DNA of 51,256 nt from DATJGS01 sp035494735 (lineage in GTDB: Bacteria > Eisenbacteria > RBG-16-71-46): assembly GCA_035494735.1 (NCBI GenBank), contig DATJGS010000004.1, positions 1-51,256 on the forward strand, given 5' to 3'. Shown piece after piece: positions 26,275-36,300 of the stretch. The translations under genes and the position numbers were made by a program. Each line of letters starts with the position of its first letter. Positions within the stretch are counted from its first letter, which is position 1. Below the pieces are notes generated by a model that searched no databases, was not told where the DNA came from, and was given only the letters and a program-made list of their open reading frames with translations.

Positions 26275-28158
26275 CTACGAGGAATCGGTCGCGGCCGGGG
26301 CCGCGAGCCGCAGTTCGCCGTCCACGAGTTCGAGCGCCGGCAGGTACGCGCCGGCCGGCCGGCGCACCCACCAGGCGCCGTCGGCGCGCCGCTCGGCCGC
26401 GGTCGAGAAGCGATAGTCGTACAGCGTCGCGCGCACGAAGCGCGGCGGCGTCGCGCCGAACGGGTCACGGGCGAGGAGCGCGCGGACCGGCGCCGATCCC
26501 TCGAGCAGGCGACCGCACAGCGCCACCAGCCACGGGTTCTGGCGCACGTCGCCGAGCGCCGCGAACCACATCTGCCAGTCGAGGCGCGGCATGTGCGGCG
26601 TGGTGAACGCCGGCCGGCGCGTCACGTCGCCGGGTTTGTAGCGGAACTCGTACGGCTGCCACGCACGGCCGTCGCGACTGCCCTCGATGACGATCTCGGC
26701 GCGGCGCACGGTCATGACCGCGAACAGTCCGTAGGGATTGACCACGTGGATCGGCGCCAGCGCGCGATACGCCGCGAACGCCGGAGCGAGCAGCCACGAC
26801 GGGCGGCGCAGCGCGCTCGACAGCGGCGCCAGGCTGGCCACGAACAGCGTGGCCGCGATCAGCCCGCGCGCCGCGCGCGCCGTCGCGCGTGGCGCGGTCG
26901 CGAGCGCTCCCGCCGCGGCCGGCGCGCGGCGCGCGAAGCCGCGAAGGCCCCACACCGCGTCGTCCAGCCACGGCACGCACAGCGTGAGCGCGAGCGGGTT
27001 GAAGAATCCGTAGTTGCCGCTGATCAGGATCAGTGTCTGCAGCGCGGCGATCGCGCCGAGCGCGGCCAGCCGCACGCGTCGCGGGCCCGGCAGGAGGAAC
27101 GGGACGACGCCTTCGATCGCGAACATCGCGAGCGCGGACAACGCGTGAAAGCGCGCGGGCAGGTGGTGCGCGTACCACGCGGTCCACGGCGGCAGCGGCT
27201 GGGTCTGGTAGTGGAACGTGAGCGCGGTCAGCGAGTGCCACGTCGGATCGCCGCTCGTCCACTTGGCCGCGGCCGACGACACCATGAGGCGGAACAGGAG
27301 CCAGCGCGCCAGCCAGCGCGCGGCGCGCGGCGCCGGCCCGGCGTCCAGCCCGCGCACGCGCCAGCGCCACGGCGCGGCGAGCAGCGCGACAAAGCCGGCC
27401 TCGAGCAGCAGGCTGTCCCACTGGAACCACAGGAAGTCCTGGCCGACCGAGACGATCGACAGGTAGCACCCCCAGGCCCCGGCCAGCGCGAACGCCGGCA
27501 TCAGGCCGAGCGCGGCCAGCGCGCCGCACAGCGCGCCGCTCCAGGCGATCAGCGACAGTGCGTGGTCTCCCGCGCCGAACCAGGCGAGCGTGGGCACATC
27601 GAGCCACGCGGCGCCGCCCAGCTGGGCGCGCGCGGCGTGGAGGTAGCCGGCCGCCGGCAGGATCCCGTCCACTCCGATCAGCCCGGCGAGCTGCGGCGCG
27701 ATCGACGCGAACGCCGCGACGTAGACGACGCCCATGAGCCGCCCGAACAGCGCCATGGCGCGGGCCTCGCCGGGCGGCACGAGGTGACGACCCCACAGCG
27801 CTTCGGTCAGCCACGAGAACGTCCCGCGATGCCGCGCGACCACGCGGTACGCCGCTTCGCACAGGGCGCCCCAACCCGGCACGCGTTCGTACAGCGCGAG
27901 CCACGCGCCGTGCCCGGGCGCCGCGGCCAGCGAGCGGAATACCGCCTCGGCGCCGCGCGTCACGCGTCCATCGGGCTCGATCAGGTGCACGGCGGCCGCG
28001 AAGCGCTCGCGTGGAATCTCGGGGAATCGCTCCGCGACGTCCTGGTAGGGCGCGGCCTCGACGCGATCGCGAGTCGTCACGCGCCAGCGCTCGATCCACC
28101 GCCGGCAGAAGCCGCACGTGCCGTCGAATACGAGCAGCGGACGCGGAGGGGCGCGCAT
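26275..28158 (-). CDS. DCC-domain / lipase maturation factor fusion membrane protein
   Basis: 627 aa. Residues 1-125 are a DCC (DUF393) thiol-disulfide-like domain with VFDGTCGFCRRW; Cys15 and Cys18 form CxxC. The rest is a lipase maturation factor family protein: many membrane helices, the motifs FLWFQWDSLLLEAGF, FHYQTQPLPPW and SGNYGFFNPL, and the C-terminal soluble part with IVIEGSRDGRAWQPYEFRY, DVTRRPAFTTPHMPRLDWQ and MWFAALG. In vertebrates LMF1 helps secreted lipases fold in the ER; the bacterial role is unknown. The fused redox domain suggests help with disulfides. TACAAT on the minus strand ends 7 nt before the ATG, so a leaderless mRNA is likely. ATG 28167 would overlap that box. Confidence 0.85.
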   Translation of the reverse strand: MRAPPRPLLVFDGTCGFCRRWIERWRVTTRDRVEAAPYQDVAERFPEIPRERFAAAVHLIEPDGRVTRGAEAVFRSLAAAPGHGAWLALYERVPGWGALCEAAYRVVARHRGTFSWLTEALWGRHLVPPGEARAMALFGRLMGVVYVAAFASIAPQLAGLIGVDGILPAAGYLHAARAQLGGAAWLDVPTLAWFGAGDHALSLIAWSGALCGALAALGLMPAFALAGAWGCYLSIVSVGQDFLWFQWDSLLLEAGFVALLAAPWRWRVRGLDAGPAPRAARWLARWLLFRLMVSSAAAKWTSGDPTWHSLTALTFHYQTQPLPPWTAWYAHHLPARFHALSALAMFAIEGVVPFLLPGPRRVRLAALGAIAALQTLILISGNYGFFNPLALTLCVPWLDDAVWGLRGFARRAPAAAGALATAPRATARAARGLIAATLFVASLAPLSSALRRPSWLLAPAFAAYRALAPIHVVNPYGLFAVMTVRRAEIVIEGSRDGRAWQPYEFRYKPGDVTRRPAFTTPHMPRLDWQMWFAALGDVRQNPWLVALCGRLLEGSAPVRALLARDPFGATPPRFVRATLYDYRFSTAAERRADGAWWVRRPAGAYLPALELVDGELRLAAPAATDSS

Positions 28159-28165
28159 GCGCGGC

Positions 28166-28171
28166 ATTGTA
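28166..28171 (-). promoter_or_regulatory. -10 box for leaderless DCC-LMF gene
   Basis: TACAAT on the minus strand, 7 nt from the ATG at 28158. It matches the sigma-70 -10 consensus at five of six positions. Confidence 0.45.
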
Positions 28172-28237
28172 TCCGCGCCGCCGCCTCGTCGCGCCGGTCT
28201 TGCGGGACGCGCGCCCGACCGCGCACAATGCGGCGTG

Positions 28238-29068
28238 ATGAAGCGGCTCGGCTGGAACGTTGGTCTCGTACTGCTCCTGGCGGCTCCCGAGGTGGCGCGC
28301 GGACAGATGGGTTCGCGCCCGGGCTCCGCGCCCGCGGCCTCGGCGAACGCCGCGACGGCGCCGCGCACGCTCGCGGCGGCTGCGCCGACGGCCCGCGCCG
28401 ACGGCGCCGCGCTGTTCCGCGCCCATGACGTTACGCTCGCGGCGCTCGTCGTCGCCGCCACGTTCGGCGTCGCGGCGAACGACGCCGCCATCCGCGGCGA
28501 CGTTCTGCGCCACGATTCCGGGACGAGCCGCGATCTCGCGCGTCTCGCTCAACCGCTTGGAAACGCCGCGGTCATCGTGCCGGCGCTCGCGCTCACGTAT
28601 CTCGGCGCGCGCGCCAGCGGCCGGCGGCCGCTGGCCGACGCCACGGAGCGCGTCACGCTCTCCGTCGGCGTCGCCGGCGTCGCGGCCCTCGCGATCAAGG
28701 AGGTGGCCGGCCGGCGCCGACCGAATTCCGGCGGCGACCCGGACGACTTCCGGCCGTTCTCCGGAAACGTGTCGTTCCCCTCGGGACACGCGACCGTCGC
28801 GTTCGCGCTGGCCTCCGCGCTCGATCGCGAATCCGGCGCAGGCTGGGTCCGCTGGGTCGCCTATCCGGCGGCCGGGCTCGTCGCCTGGTCGCGTCTGCGC
28901 GACGACGAGCACTGGGCCAGCGACGTGGTCTTCGGCGGCGCGCTCGGGGCGTTCGCCGCGGCGCGCGTCGACGATCGCCTGCGCGCCCGCGCGGCGTCGG
29001 GTGCGGCGCACGCGCTGCTGCGCTGGTCGCGCGGCGAACCCCAGATCGGGATCACGCGCGCGTTCTAG
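28238..29068 (+). CDS. PAP2-family membrane phosphatase
   Basis: 276 aa. Signal peptide (MKRLGWNVGLVLLLAAPEVA) and an Ala-rich spacer, then helices and the three acid phosphatase motifs: KEVAGRRRP, VSFPSGHATVAFALAS and SRLRDDEHWASD. These supply the catalytic His pair and Arg/Lys phosphate ligands. Such enzymes remove phosphate from lipid phosphates such as undecaprenyl-PP or phosphatidic acid on the outer face of the membrane. No ribosome site. CACAAT (28224-28229) lies 8 nt before ATG; GTG 28235 directly precedes it in frame. Divergent from the DCC-LMF gene, which also deals with lipid-related proteins. Confidence 0.88.
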   Translation: MKRLGWNVGLVLLLAAPEVARGQMGSRPGSAPAASANAATAPRTLAAAAPTARADGAALFRAHDVTLAALVVAATFGVAANDAAIRGDVLRHDSGTSRDLARLAQPLGNAAVIVPALALTYLGARASGRRPLADATERVTLSVGVAGVAALAIKEVAGRRRPNSGGDPDDFRPFSGNVSFPSGHATVAFALASALDRESGAGWVRWVAYPAAGLVAWSRLRDDEHWASDVVFGGALGAFAAARVDDRLRARAASGAAHALLRWSRGEPQIGITRAF

Positions 29069-29077
29069 GGAGAGCGC

Positions 29078-30115
29078 CTACTCGCTCGCGACGCCCGACG
29101 CGTCGTCGGGGCCCGGCGCGCTCGGCGTGGCGTCGGGCGGCGGCTCGTGCGGGCGCACGATCACGGTCTTCTCGCGCTCGCACACCGCGAGCCCGGGCGG
29201 CGCCTTGCGCGGTTTGCGCACGTACTTCTTGAGCGTGACGATCACCGGCACCTTGCCGGCGGTGCGGGCCTGCGAATAGAACGCCGCCCACGACGCGACC
29301 TCGTCGAGCGTGCGCTTGCTCGGTTCGTTCTTGCCCTTGCCGCGGCGCAGCACGACGTGCGAGCCGGGCGAACCGTGGACGTGGAACCAGTAGTCCTCGG
29401 GCCGCGCCAGCGAGTGCGTGAGGTAGTCGTTGCCTTCGTTGTTGCGGCCGATGAGCACGTCCCAGCCCTCCGCGCTCTTCAGGCGCCGCGGCTGGAGTCG
29501 TGCGCTCGGGGCGCGCATCGCGCCCGCCGCCACGGCGCGCGCCACCGCCTTCGCGCCGCGCGGCGCGGGCGGCGCGGACGGTCCGGCGCGGCGCACCGGC
29601 AGCCCGGCGCGCAACGCCGGCGGCAGGCGGCCGAGCGCGGCCTCGAGATCGTCGTCGAGCGCGGGATCGTTCTCGTGCTCGGCGACCGATCCGCCTTCCG
29701 CCGCCGGAGAGCGCTCGTCGAAGCGCTCCGCGCGCTCGAGGAGCCGGGCCAGCGCGTGCGCCTCGGCCTCGACCGCCGCGATGCGCGGCGGCACGTCCAG
29801 CAGCCCGCGTTCGCCCTTGGCCGCGCGCTTGAACAGGCGCGCCGCGTTGACCTGCGGCTTCACCGCGGGATCGAGCGCGATCTCCAGCGAACCGGCCGGG
29901 TCCGCCGGGTCGGGCAGCGTCACGCGCGCGGCGCGCGGCGGAACCTGGCCGAGGTACGCGAGCAGCGCCTCGCCGTGACGACGCTGGAGCGGCGCGCGCT
30001 CGGCCTCGGCGAGATCGCCGCGCAGCGCTTCCAGCTTGCGCGCGAGCTTCTGGCGCTGCTTGCGCAGCGCGCGCACGATCGCGGCGCGACGCTCCTCCGG
30101 GTCCGTCGTCGTCAT
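29078..30115 (-). CDS. NFACT-R (DUF814) domain protein without NFACT-N
   Basis: 345 aa. The N-terminal 60 residues are a charged coiled coil (RALRKQRQKLARKLEALRGD). A middle helical stretch includes AARLFKRAAKGERGL, as in RqcH/FpbA. The C-terminal NFACT-R domain (about 205-320) has the conserved GWDVLIGRNNEGNDYLTHSL and DYWFHVHGSPGSHVVLR. Full RqcH proteins, which add Ala tails to stalled nascent chains, are about 550-580 aa with an N-terminal NFACT-N domain; that half is missing. It may bind stalled 50S subunits or tRNA without the same reaction. TACGTT lies 8 nt before the start (minus strand), no Shine-Dalgarno. Confidence 0.78.
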   Translation of the reverse strand: MTTTDPEERRAAIVRALRKQRQKLARKLEALRGDLAEAERAPLQRRHGEALLAYLGQVPPRAARVTLPDPADPAGSLEIALDPAVKPQVNAARLFKRAAKGERGLLDVPPRIAAVEAEAHALARLLERAERFDERSPAAEGGSVAEHENDPALDDDLEAALGRLPPALRAGLPVRRAGPSAPPAPRGAKAVARAVAAGAMRAPSARLQPRRLKSAEGWDVLIGRNNEGNDYLTHSLARPEDYWFHVHGSPGSHVVLRRGKGKNEPSKRTLDEVASWAAFYSQARTAGKVPVIVTLKKYVRKPRKAPPGLAVCEREKTVIVRPHEPPPDATPSAPGPDDASGVASE

Positions 30116-30175
30116 GGTGACGCAACGTAGAGCATGCGCGCGCCGGGCGGAAGGCACGGGCGGCCGCGGGCCGGC

Positions 30176-30204
30176 TTGACGGGAGTCGCCGCACCTCGCA
30201 CGCT
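30176..30204 (+). promoter_or_regulatory. promoter of the Cys-rich zinc protein, leaderless type
   Basis: TTGACG (30176-30181), a 17-nt spacer and CACGCT (30199-30204), then only 7 nt to the ATG at 30212. The initiation point would fall on or next to the A of ATG. Confidence 0.5.
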
Positions 30205-30211
30205 CTCTGCC

Positions 30212-30658
30212 ATGCCCACCCTCGACTGCCACCACTGCGGCGCCCACGTCCAGATCGACGAGCCGCTCGCGCGCGACGCGGAGTGCCCGACGTGCAAGCG
30301 CGACCTGCGCTGCTGCATCAACTGCCGGCACTACGACACGACGCGCAACAACCAGTGCCGCGAGACGCAGGCCGAGCTCGTCGAGGACAAGGCGCGGCGC
30401 AATTTCTGCGAGTACTTCTCCTACCGGCAGGACCCGTGGACGCTGCCCGCCAAGGGGCAGGTCGCGCAGGCGCGGGAAGGCCTCGAGCGCATGTTCAAGG
30501 ACCCTCCGGGCACGCCGCAGAAGCGCGCGCCGAGTGCGCGCGATTCGCTGGACTCGCTGTTCGGCGGCAGCGCGCCGCCCTCCGACCGGGCGGAAGAGGC
30601 GCGGCGCAAGCTCGAACGGCTGTTCGAGAAGCCGGACGACGAAGCCGGGCAGGGTTAG
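30212..30658 (+). CDS. Cys-rich zinc-ribbon protein of unknown function
   Basis: 148 aa. The first 66 residues carry ten cysteines: Cys6/9 and Cys25/28 make a zinc ribbon, followed by RCCINCRHYD, QCRETQAELV and NFCEYF. The second Cys cluster with the Y-D...N-Q-C-R-E-T-Q-A-E series belongs to a widespread uncharacterised family in Gram-negative bacteria. The rest is a charged, low-complexity region with two DSLDSLFGG/LERLFEK helices that could be a binding peptide. The promoter spacing points to a leaderless mRNA. Function unknown. Confidence 0.75.
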   Translation: MPTLDCHHCGAHVQIDEPLARDAECPTCKRDLRCCINCRHYDTTRNNQCRETQAELVEDKARRNFCEYFSYRQDPWTLPAKGQVAQAREGLERMFKDPPGTPQKRAPSARDSLDSLFGGSAPPSDRAEEARRKLERLFEKPDDEAGQG

Positions 30659-30844
30659 GCGGGACAGCGCCGGGCGCGCGGCGCGCGCCTTCTCCACAGC
30701 GGCGGGTTGAGAACCGGTGGAGGCGCTCGTCACGACGCGCGGCACCGTCCGCGCGTCCGCGCGTCGCATGCGTTCCCCGCGCCGGCTCAGCGCTCGCGCG
30801 CGCCGCGAGCCCGCGCGACGAAGGTCGCGCGCGGCGCGCGTGCT

Positions 30845-30874
30845 TTGACGGCGCCAGCGTTCCTCGCATAACCT
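30845..30874 (+). promoter_or_regulatory. sigma-70-type promoter of the yicC-ispF operon
   Basis: TTGACG (30845-30850) with CATAAC at 16-nt or TAACCT at 18-nt spacing. About 20 nt of leader with GGAGG (30888-30892) precedes the yicC ATG. Confidence 0.55.
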
Positions 30875-30897
30875 CCCCGTCCCCTCTGGAGGATCTG

Positions 30898-31776
30898 ATG
30901 ATCCGCAGCATGACCGGCTACGGCTCGGCCGATCTCGAGCGCGACGGACAGCGGCTCACGGCCGAAATTCGTTCCGTGAACCATCGATTTTGCGAGGTCT
31001 CGATCCGTGCCCCCAAGGTCGTGGGGCTGTTCGAGGACCAGCTGCGCCAGCTCATCTCCGAGAAGTTCTCGCGCGGCAAGTTCAACCTCACCATCACCTG
31101 GAGCGGGACGGGCGAGGGCGGCGAGGTGCTGAAGCTGAACGAGGGCGTGACCGACCGCTACGTGGCCCTGCTCGCCCAGCTCAAGGAGCGCTACGGCATC
31201 GACAGCGGCGTCGACCTGCGCACGCTGGCCATGCTGCCCGACGTCTTCCAGTGGGAGCACAGCGCGTTGTCCGACGAGGAGACATGGACGATCGTGCGCC
31301 AGGTCGTGGTCGGCGCGTGCGAGAACATGAATGGCATGAAGGCGCGCGAAGGCGCCGCGCTGGCCAAGGACCTGGGGGAGCGGCTGACGCTCGTGCGGCG
31401 CCAGCTCGACATCGTCTCGGAGCGCGCGCCGCTCCGGCCTCAGGAGGCGAAGGAGCGGCTCAGCGCGCGCCTGAAGACGCTGCTCGGCGACGTCGAGATG
31501 GATCCGATCCGCATCGCGCAGGAAGTGGCGCTGATGGTCGACCGCCTCGACTGCACCGAGGAGTGCGTGCGACTGGCCGCGCATCTCGACCAGTTCCGCA
31601 GCCTGATCGAGGGACCGGAGCTGGCCGGGCGCAAGCTGAACTTCCTGCTCCAGGAGATGAACCGGGAGGCGAACACGATCGGTTCCAAGAGCAACGACGT
31701 CGACGTGACGCGCGCCGTGATCGTCATCAAGGAAGAGATCGAGCGCCTGCGCGAGCAGGTGCAGAACGTGGAATGA
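30898..31776 (+). CDS. yicC: YicC-family endoribonuclease
   Basis: 292 aa. Begins MIRSMTGYGSADLERDG, the family hallmark, with the following EIRSVNHRFCEVSIR. The C-terminal DUF1732 part has LNFLLQEMNREANTIGSK and a final coiled helix. E. coli YicC is reported to be an RNase acting on some small RNAs; the exact substrate here is unknown. Strong ribosome site GGAGG 5 nt upstream. First gene of a 12-gene operon; its stop overlaps the gmk start (ATGA), a pairing seen in many bacteria. Confidence 0.95.
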   Translation: MIRSMTGYGSADLERDGQRLTAEIRSVNHRFCEVSIRAPKVVGLFEDQLRQLISEKFSRGKFNLTITWSGTGEGGEVLKLNEGVTDRYVALLAQLKERYGIDSGVDLRTLAMLPDVFQWEHSALSDEETWTIVRQVVVGACENMNGMKAREGAALAKDLGERLTLVRRQLDIVSERAPLRPQEAKERLSARLKTLLGDVEMDPIRIAQEVALMVDRLDCTEECVRLAAHLDQFRSLIEGPELAGRKLNFLLQEMNREANTIGSKSNDVDVTRAVIVIKEEIERLREQVQNVE

Positions 31777-32420
31777 CCTTGGAACTCGGACAGCCGGGGG
31801 CGGAAGCTCGCGAGACGACGCCGTTTCGTTTCTCGGCGAGCGGCTTCCTGCTCGTGCTGTCCGGGCCGTCGGGCGCGGGCAAGGGCACGCTCGTCGACCG
31901 GCTCGTCGCGGCGCGCCCGCAGTGCGTGTTCTCGATCTCCGCGACGACGCGGCCGCGGCGCCCGAGCGAAGTGGAGGGCGTGCAGTACGAGTTCGTGACC
32001 CGCGAGGAATTCGAGCGCCGGCGTTCGGCCGGCCTGTTCCTCGAGTGGGCGGAAGTGCACGGCCAGCTGTACGCGACGCCGGTCCGGTTCGTGGACGAAG
32101 CGGTGCGCGGCGGCCGCGTGGTGGTGCTCGACGTCGACGTGCAGGGCGGCGCCAGCGTGCGCCGGGCGCGCCCCGACGCCGTGTCGGTGTTCGTGTATCC
32201 GCCGTCCTTCGACGCGCTGCGCCGGCGGCTCGAGGGGCGGAGGACCGAAACGTCCGACGCGGTCGAGCGGCGCCTCGCGCAGGCGCCCGCCGAGCTGGCC
32301 GAATGGCGCATGTACGACTACCTGGTCGTGAACGACGAATTGGAAGCGGCGGTCGAACGACTCACCGCCATCGTGGATGCCGAGCTGGCGCGCGTGCGCC
32401 GGCTCGACGCCGAAGTGTAG
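31773..32420 (+). CDS. gmk: guanylate kinase
   Basis: 215 aa. Phosphorylates GMP to GDP. P-loop LSGPSGAGKGTLVDRL, then SATTRPRRPSEVEGVQYEFV for GMP binding, and GLFLEWAEVHGQLYATP. LDVDVQGGASVRRARPD matches the central strand. The N-terminal 27 residues before the P-loop are longer than in E. coli. Coupled to yicC; rpoZ follows after 46 nt, as in the common gmk-rpoZ-coaBC order. Confidence 0.96.
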   Translation: MTLELGQPGAEARETTPFRFSASGFLLVLSGPSGAGKGTLVDRLVAARPQCVFSISATTRPRRPSEVEGVQYEFVTREEFERRRSAGLFLEWAEVHGQLYATPVRFVDEAVRGGRVVVLDVDVQGGASVRRARPDAVSVFVYPPSFDALRRRLEGRRTETSDAVERRLAQAPAELAEWRMYDYLVVNDELEAAVERLTAIVDAELARVRRLDAEV

Positions 32421-32466
32421 GGCGCCCGACTCCTCGGGCGTCCCGCGGAACCGAAAGGATCGACCC

Positions 32467-32664
32467 ATGAAGCTGGCTTCGCTGATTCCCCCGCTGGGCA
32501 CGAACAAGTACGAGCTGGCCATCGTGGCCGCGCGCGAGGCGCGTCGCCTCAACGAGTGGTCGCGCCAGACCAGCCAGAACGTGCCGGGCAAGGTCACGGC
32601 GGCGGCGCTCGAGCGCACGATTCGCCGCGAGGTGCCGTACCTGTACGAAGAATTCGCGCAGTAG
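32467..32664 (+). CDS. rpoZ: RNA polymerase omega subunit
   Basis: 65 aa. Short omega subunit that helps assemble beta-prime. The conserved segment is NKYELAIVAAREARRLNEW. It ends at about the point where longer versions carry a variable tail. AAGGAT lies 6 nt before ATG. Position between gmk and coaBC supports the call. Confidence 0.92.
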   Translation: MKLASLIPPLGTNKYELAIVAAREARRLNEWSRQTSQNVPGKVTAAALERTIRREVPYLYEEFAQ

Positions 32665-32671
32665 GCCCGTC

Positions 32672-33967
32672 ATGCTGCGCGGGCGCACGGTGGTGGTGGG
32701 CGTGTCGGGCGGCATCGCCGCCTACAAGGCCTGCGAACTCGTGCGCGCGCTGCGCGGCGACGGCGCCTCGGTGATCGTGGTGATGACGCGGGCCGCCGCG
32801 GAATTCGTCACGCCGCTCACGTTCCAGACGCTGTCCGCGAATCCGGTGGTGCACGACCTGTGGGGCGATCAGCGCCCCGGGTTCGCCGTTCCCAAGTCGC
32901 ACGCCCGGCGCGTGCGCGGCGCCGTGGAACACGTCGACGTCGCCGAGGCCGCGGACTGCGTGGTCCTCGCGCCGGCCACCGCCGACCTCATGGCGCGGCT
33001 CGTGCACGGCGAAGCGCCGGACGCGCTGACCGCGGTCGTGCTCGCGTCGCGTGCGCCGCTCGTCGTGTGCCCGGCCATGGACCTCGAGATGTGGCGCCAG
33101 GCCGCGACCCAGGCCAACGTGCGCGCGCTGAAGGCGCGCGGCGCCCGCGTCGTCGGTCCCGACGAGGGTCCGCTCGCCTCGGGCCTGGTCGGCCCGGGAC
33201 GCCTGGCCGCGATCGAGCGCATCGGCGAGGCCGTCCACGACGTGATCGCGCGCCGCGCCAGCCTGGCCGGCGTGCGCGTGCTCGTCGGCGCGGGCCGCAC
33301 CGAGGAGCCGCTCGACCCGGTGCGCGTGCTCACGAACCGTTCGAGCGGGCGCATGGGCGTCGCGCTGGCCGAGGCCGCGCGCGACCGCGGCGCCGACGTC
33401 ACGCTCGTGCTGGGCGCGACGAGCGTGGACGCGCCGGACGGCGTCGCGAAGATTCCGGTCGCGACCGCCGCCGACATGGAGCGCGCGATGCGCGCCGCGG
33501 CGCCGCGCGCGCACGTCGTGCTGATGGCGGCCGCGGTCTCCGACTACCGGCCGCTGCACGCGGCGCGCGAGAAGCTGAAGCGCGGTGACGGGACCCTGAC
33601 GCTGACGCTCACGCCGAACCCCGACATCCTCGCGCGGCTGGCGGCCGCGCGCCGCCCGGGGCAGGTGCTGGTCGGCTTCGCGCTCGAGACGTCGCGCGGC
33701 GTGGCGCGCGCGCGGGAGAAGCTGGTGAAGAAGGGGCTGGATCTCGTCGTGCTGAACGCGCCCGCCGACAGCCTGGGCCGCGACACGAACCGGGTCACGC
33801 TGGTCGGTCGCCGCGGCGTCGAAAAACTGCCCGTGCAGACGAAGCGCGAGGTCGCGGAACACATCCTCGACCGCGCGCTCGCGCTGCGACCGGGGCGCGG
33901 CGTGGCCCGCCGCCCGGCGAAGCGCCGGGCCGGCGCGCGCCCCGGCCGCGCGAAGGCGGAGCGATGA
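32672..33967 (+). CDS. coaBC: CoaBC: phosphopantothenoylcysteine decarboxylase / synthase
   Basis: 431 aa, two steps of coenzyme A synthesis. CoaC part (about 1-185): GVSGGIAAYKACELVRAL, the active-site His in VEHVDVAEAAD, and VCPAMDLEMW, where many species have PAMN. CoaB part: AGRTEEPLDPVRVLTNRSSG and the nucleotide-binding AAAVSDYRP, then the synthetase Lys/Asn region LNAPADSLG. A basic Arg/Ala tail of about 25 residues closes it. Weak ribosome site; the gene starts 7 nt after rpoZ and ends overlapping the udg start by 4 nt. Confidence 0.95.
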   Translation: MLRGRTVVVGVSGGIAAYKACELVRALRGDGASVIVVMTRAAAEFVTPLTFQTLSANPVVHDLWGDQRPGFAVPKSHARRVRGAVEHVDVAEAADCVVLAPATADLMARLVHGEAPDALTAVVLASRAPLVVCPAMDLEMWRQAATQANVRALKARGARVVGPDEGPLASGLVGPGRLAAIERIGEAVHDVIARRASLAGVRVLVGAGRTEEPLDPVRVLTNRSSGRMGVALAEAARDRGADVTLVLGATSVDAPDGVAKIPVATAADMERAMRAAAPRAHVVLMAAAVSDYRPLHAAREKLKRGDGTLTLTLTPNPDILARLAAARRPGQVLVGFALETSRGVARAREKLVKKGLDLVVLNAPADSLGRDTNRVTLVGRRGVEKLPVQTKREVAEHILDRALALRPGRGVARRPAKRRAGARPGRAKAER

Positions 33968-34907
33968 GCGACACGTCGCGCGAGCTGGCGGCGATCGTGC
34001 GCGGCGTGCGCCGCGCGCTCGAACGCGAGCGCGCCCAGGGCTCGGGCGAACTGCTCGCCAGCGCGGCGCGCCGGGCGCGTGGCGCCACGCCCGAAGGGAC
34101 CGGCATCCTCGCGCGCGAAGCGCTCGCGAGCGCGTACCGGGTGGGCGCGCCGGGCGCGGCGCCGGCCGGGGGCGGCGCGGACGCCGAGTCGCTGTTCGAC
34201 GAGGCCACGTCCCGACCGCTGCCCGCGTTCCACGCGCCGCTGAACCCGGGCGGGCTCGAGGCGCGCGCCGCGATCGCCGCCGCCGCCGAACCGCTGCTCG
34301 CCCGGATCGCCGAGGAAGTGAAGGCGTGCGAGAAGTGCGCGCTCGCCAAGCTGCGCCAGCGCGCCGTGCCCGGCGTCGGCTCGGCGAAAAGCGGCATCAT
34401 GTTCGTGGGCGAGGGGCCCGGCGCGGACGAAGACCGCCTCGGCGAGCCGTTCGTGGGCCGCGCCGGTCAGCTGCTGGACCGCATCATCCTCGCCATGCAC
34501 GAGGCCGCGCTGATCCCCGGCGTGCCGCTCGATCGCAGCACCGTGTTCATCGGCAACGTCGTGCACTGCCGGCCGCCCGAGAATCGCGTGCCGCTGCCAC
34601 ACGAAGTCGAGATGAGCTCGCCGTACCTGCTGCGGCAGATCGAGGCCATCCGGCCGCGTATCGTGTGCTGCCTCGGCAAGACGGCGGCGGAAATGCTGCT
34701 CGGCGAGAAGGGCCCGCTCGGCGGCATGCGCGGCAAGGTGTATCGCTTCCATGGCGCGAAGCTGATCGTGACGTACCATCCCGCCGCCTGCCTGCGCAAT
34801 CCGGCCTACAAGCGACCGGTGTGGGAGGATATGCAGATGCTGGCGCGCGAGTACCTGGCCGACGACGCCTCGACTCCCGACATCGTCACACCGAGGGGAG
34901 CACACGC

Positions 34908-34911
<4 letters not shown>
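33964..34911 (+). CDS. family 4-type uracil-DNA glycosylase
   Basis: 315 aa. Removes uracil from DNA. A disordered, Ala/Arg-rich extension of about 110 residues precedes the enzyme: ACEKCALAKLRQRAVPGVG, motif A VGEGPGADEDRLGEPFVG, NVVHCRPPENRVPLPHEVE and motif B TYHPAACLRNP. Family 4 enzymes bind a 4Fe-4S cluster through four Cys. Cys122, Cys125 and Cys202 are present, but the fourth position, 16 residues after the third, is Ser218. Extra Cys235/236 lie nearby. Coupled to coaBC and dnaB by 4-nt overlaps. Confidence 0.9.
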
Positions 34912-36296
<1,385 letters not shown>

Positions 36297-36300
36297 CGCC

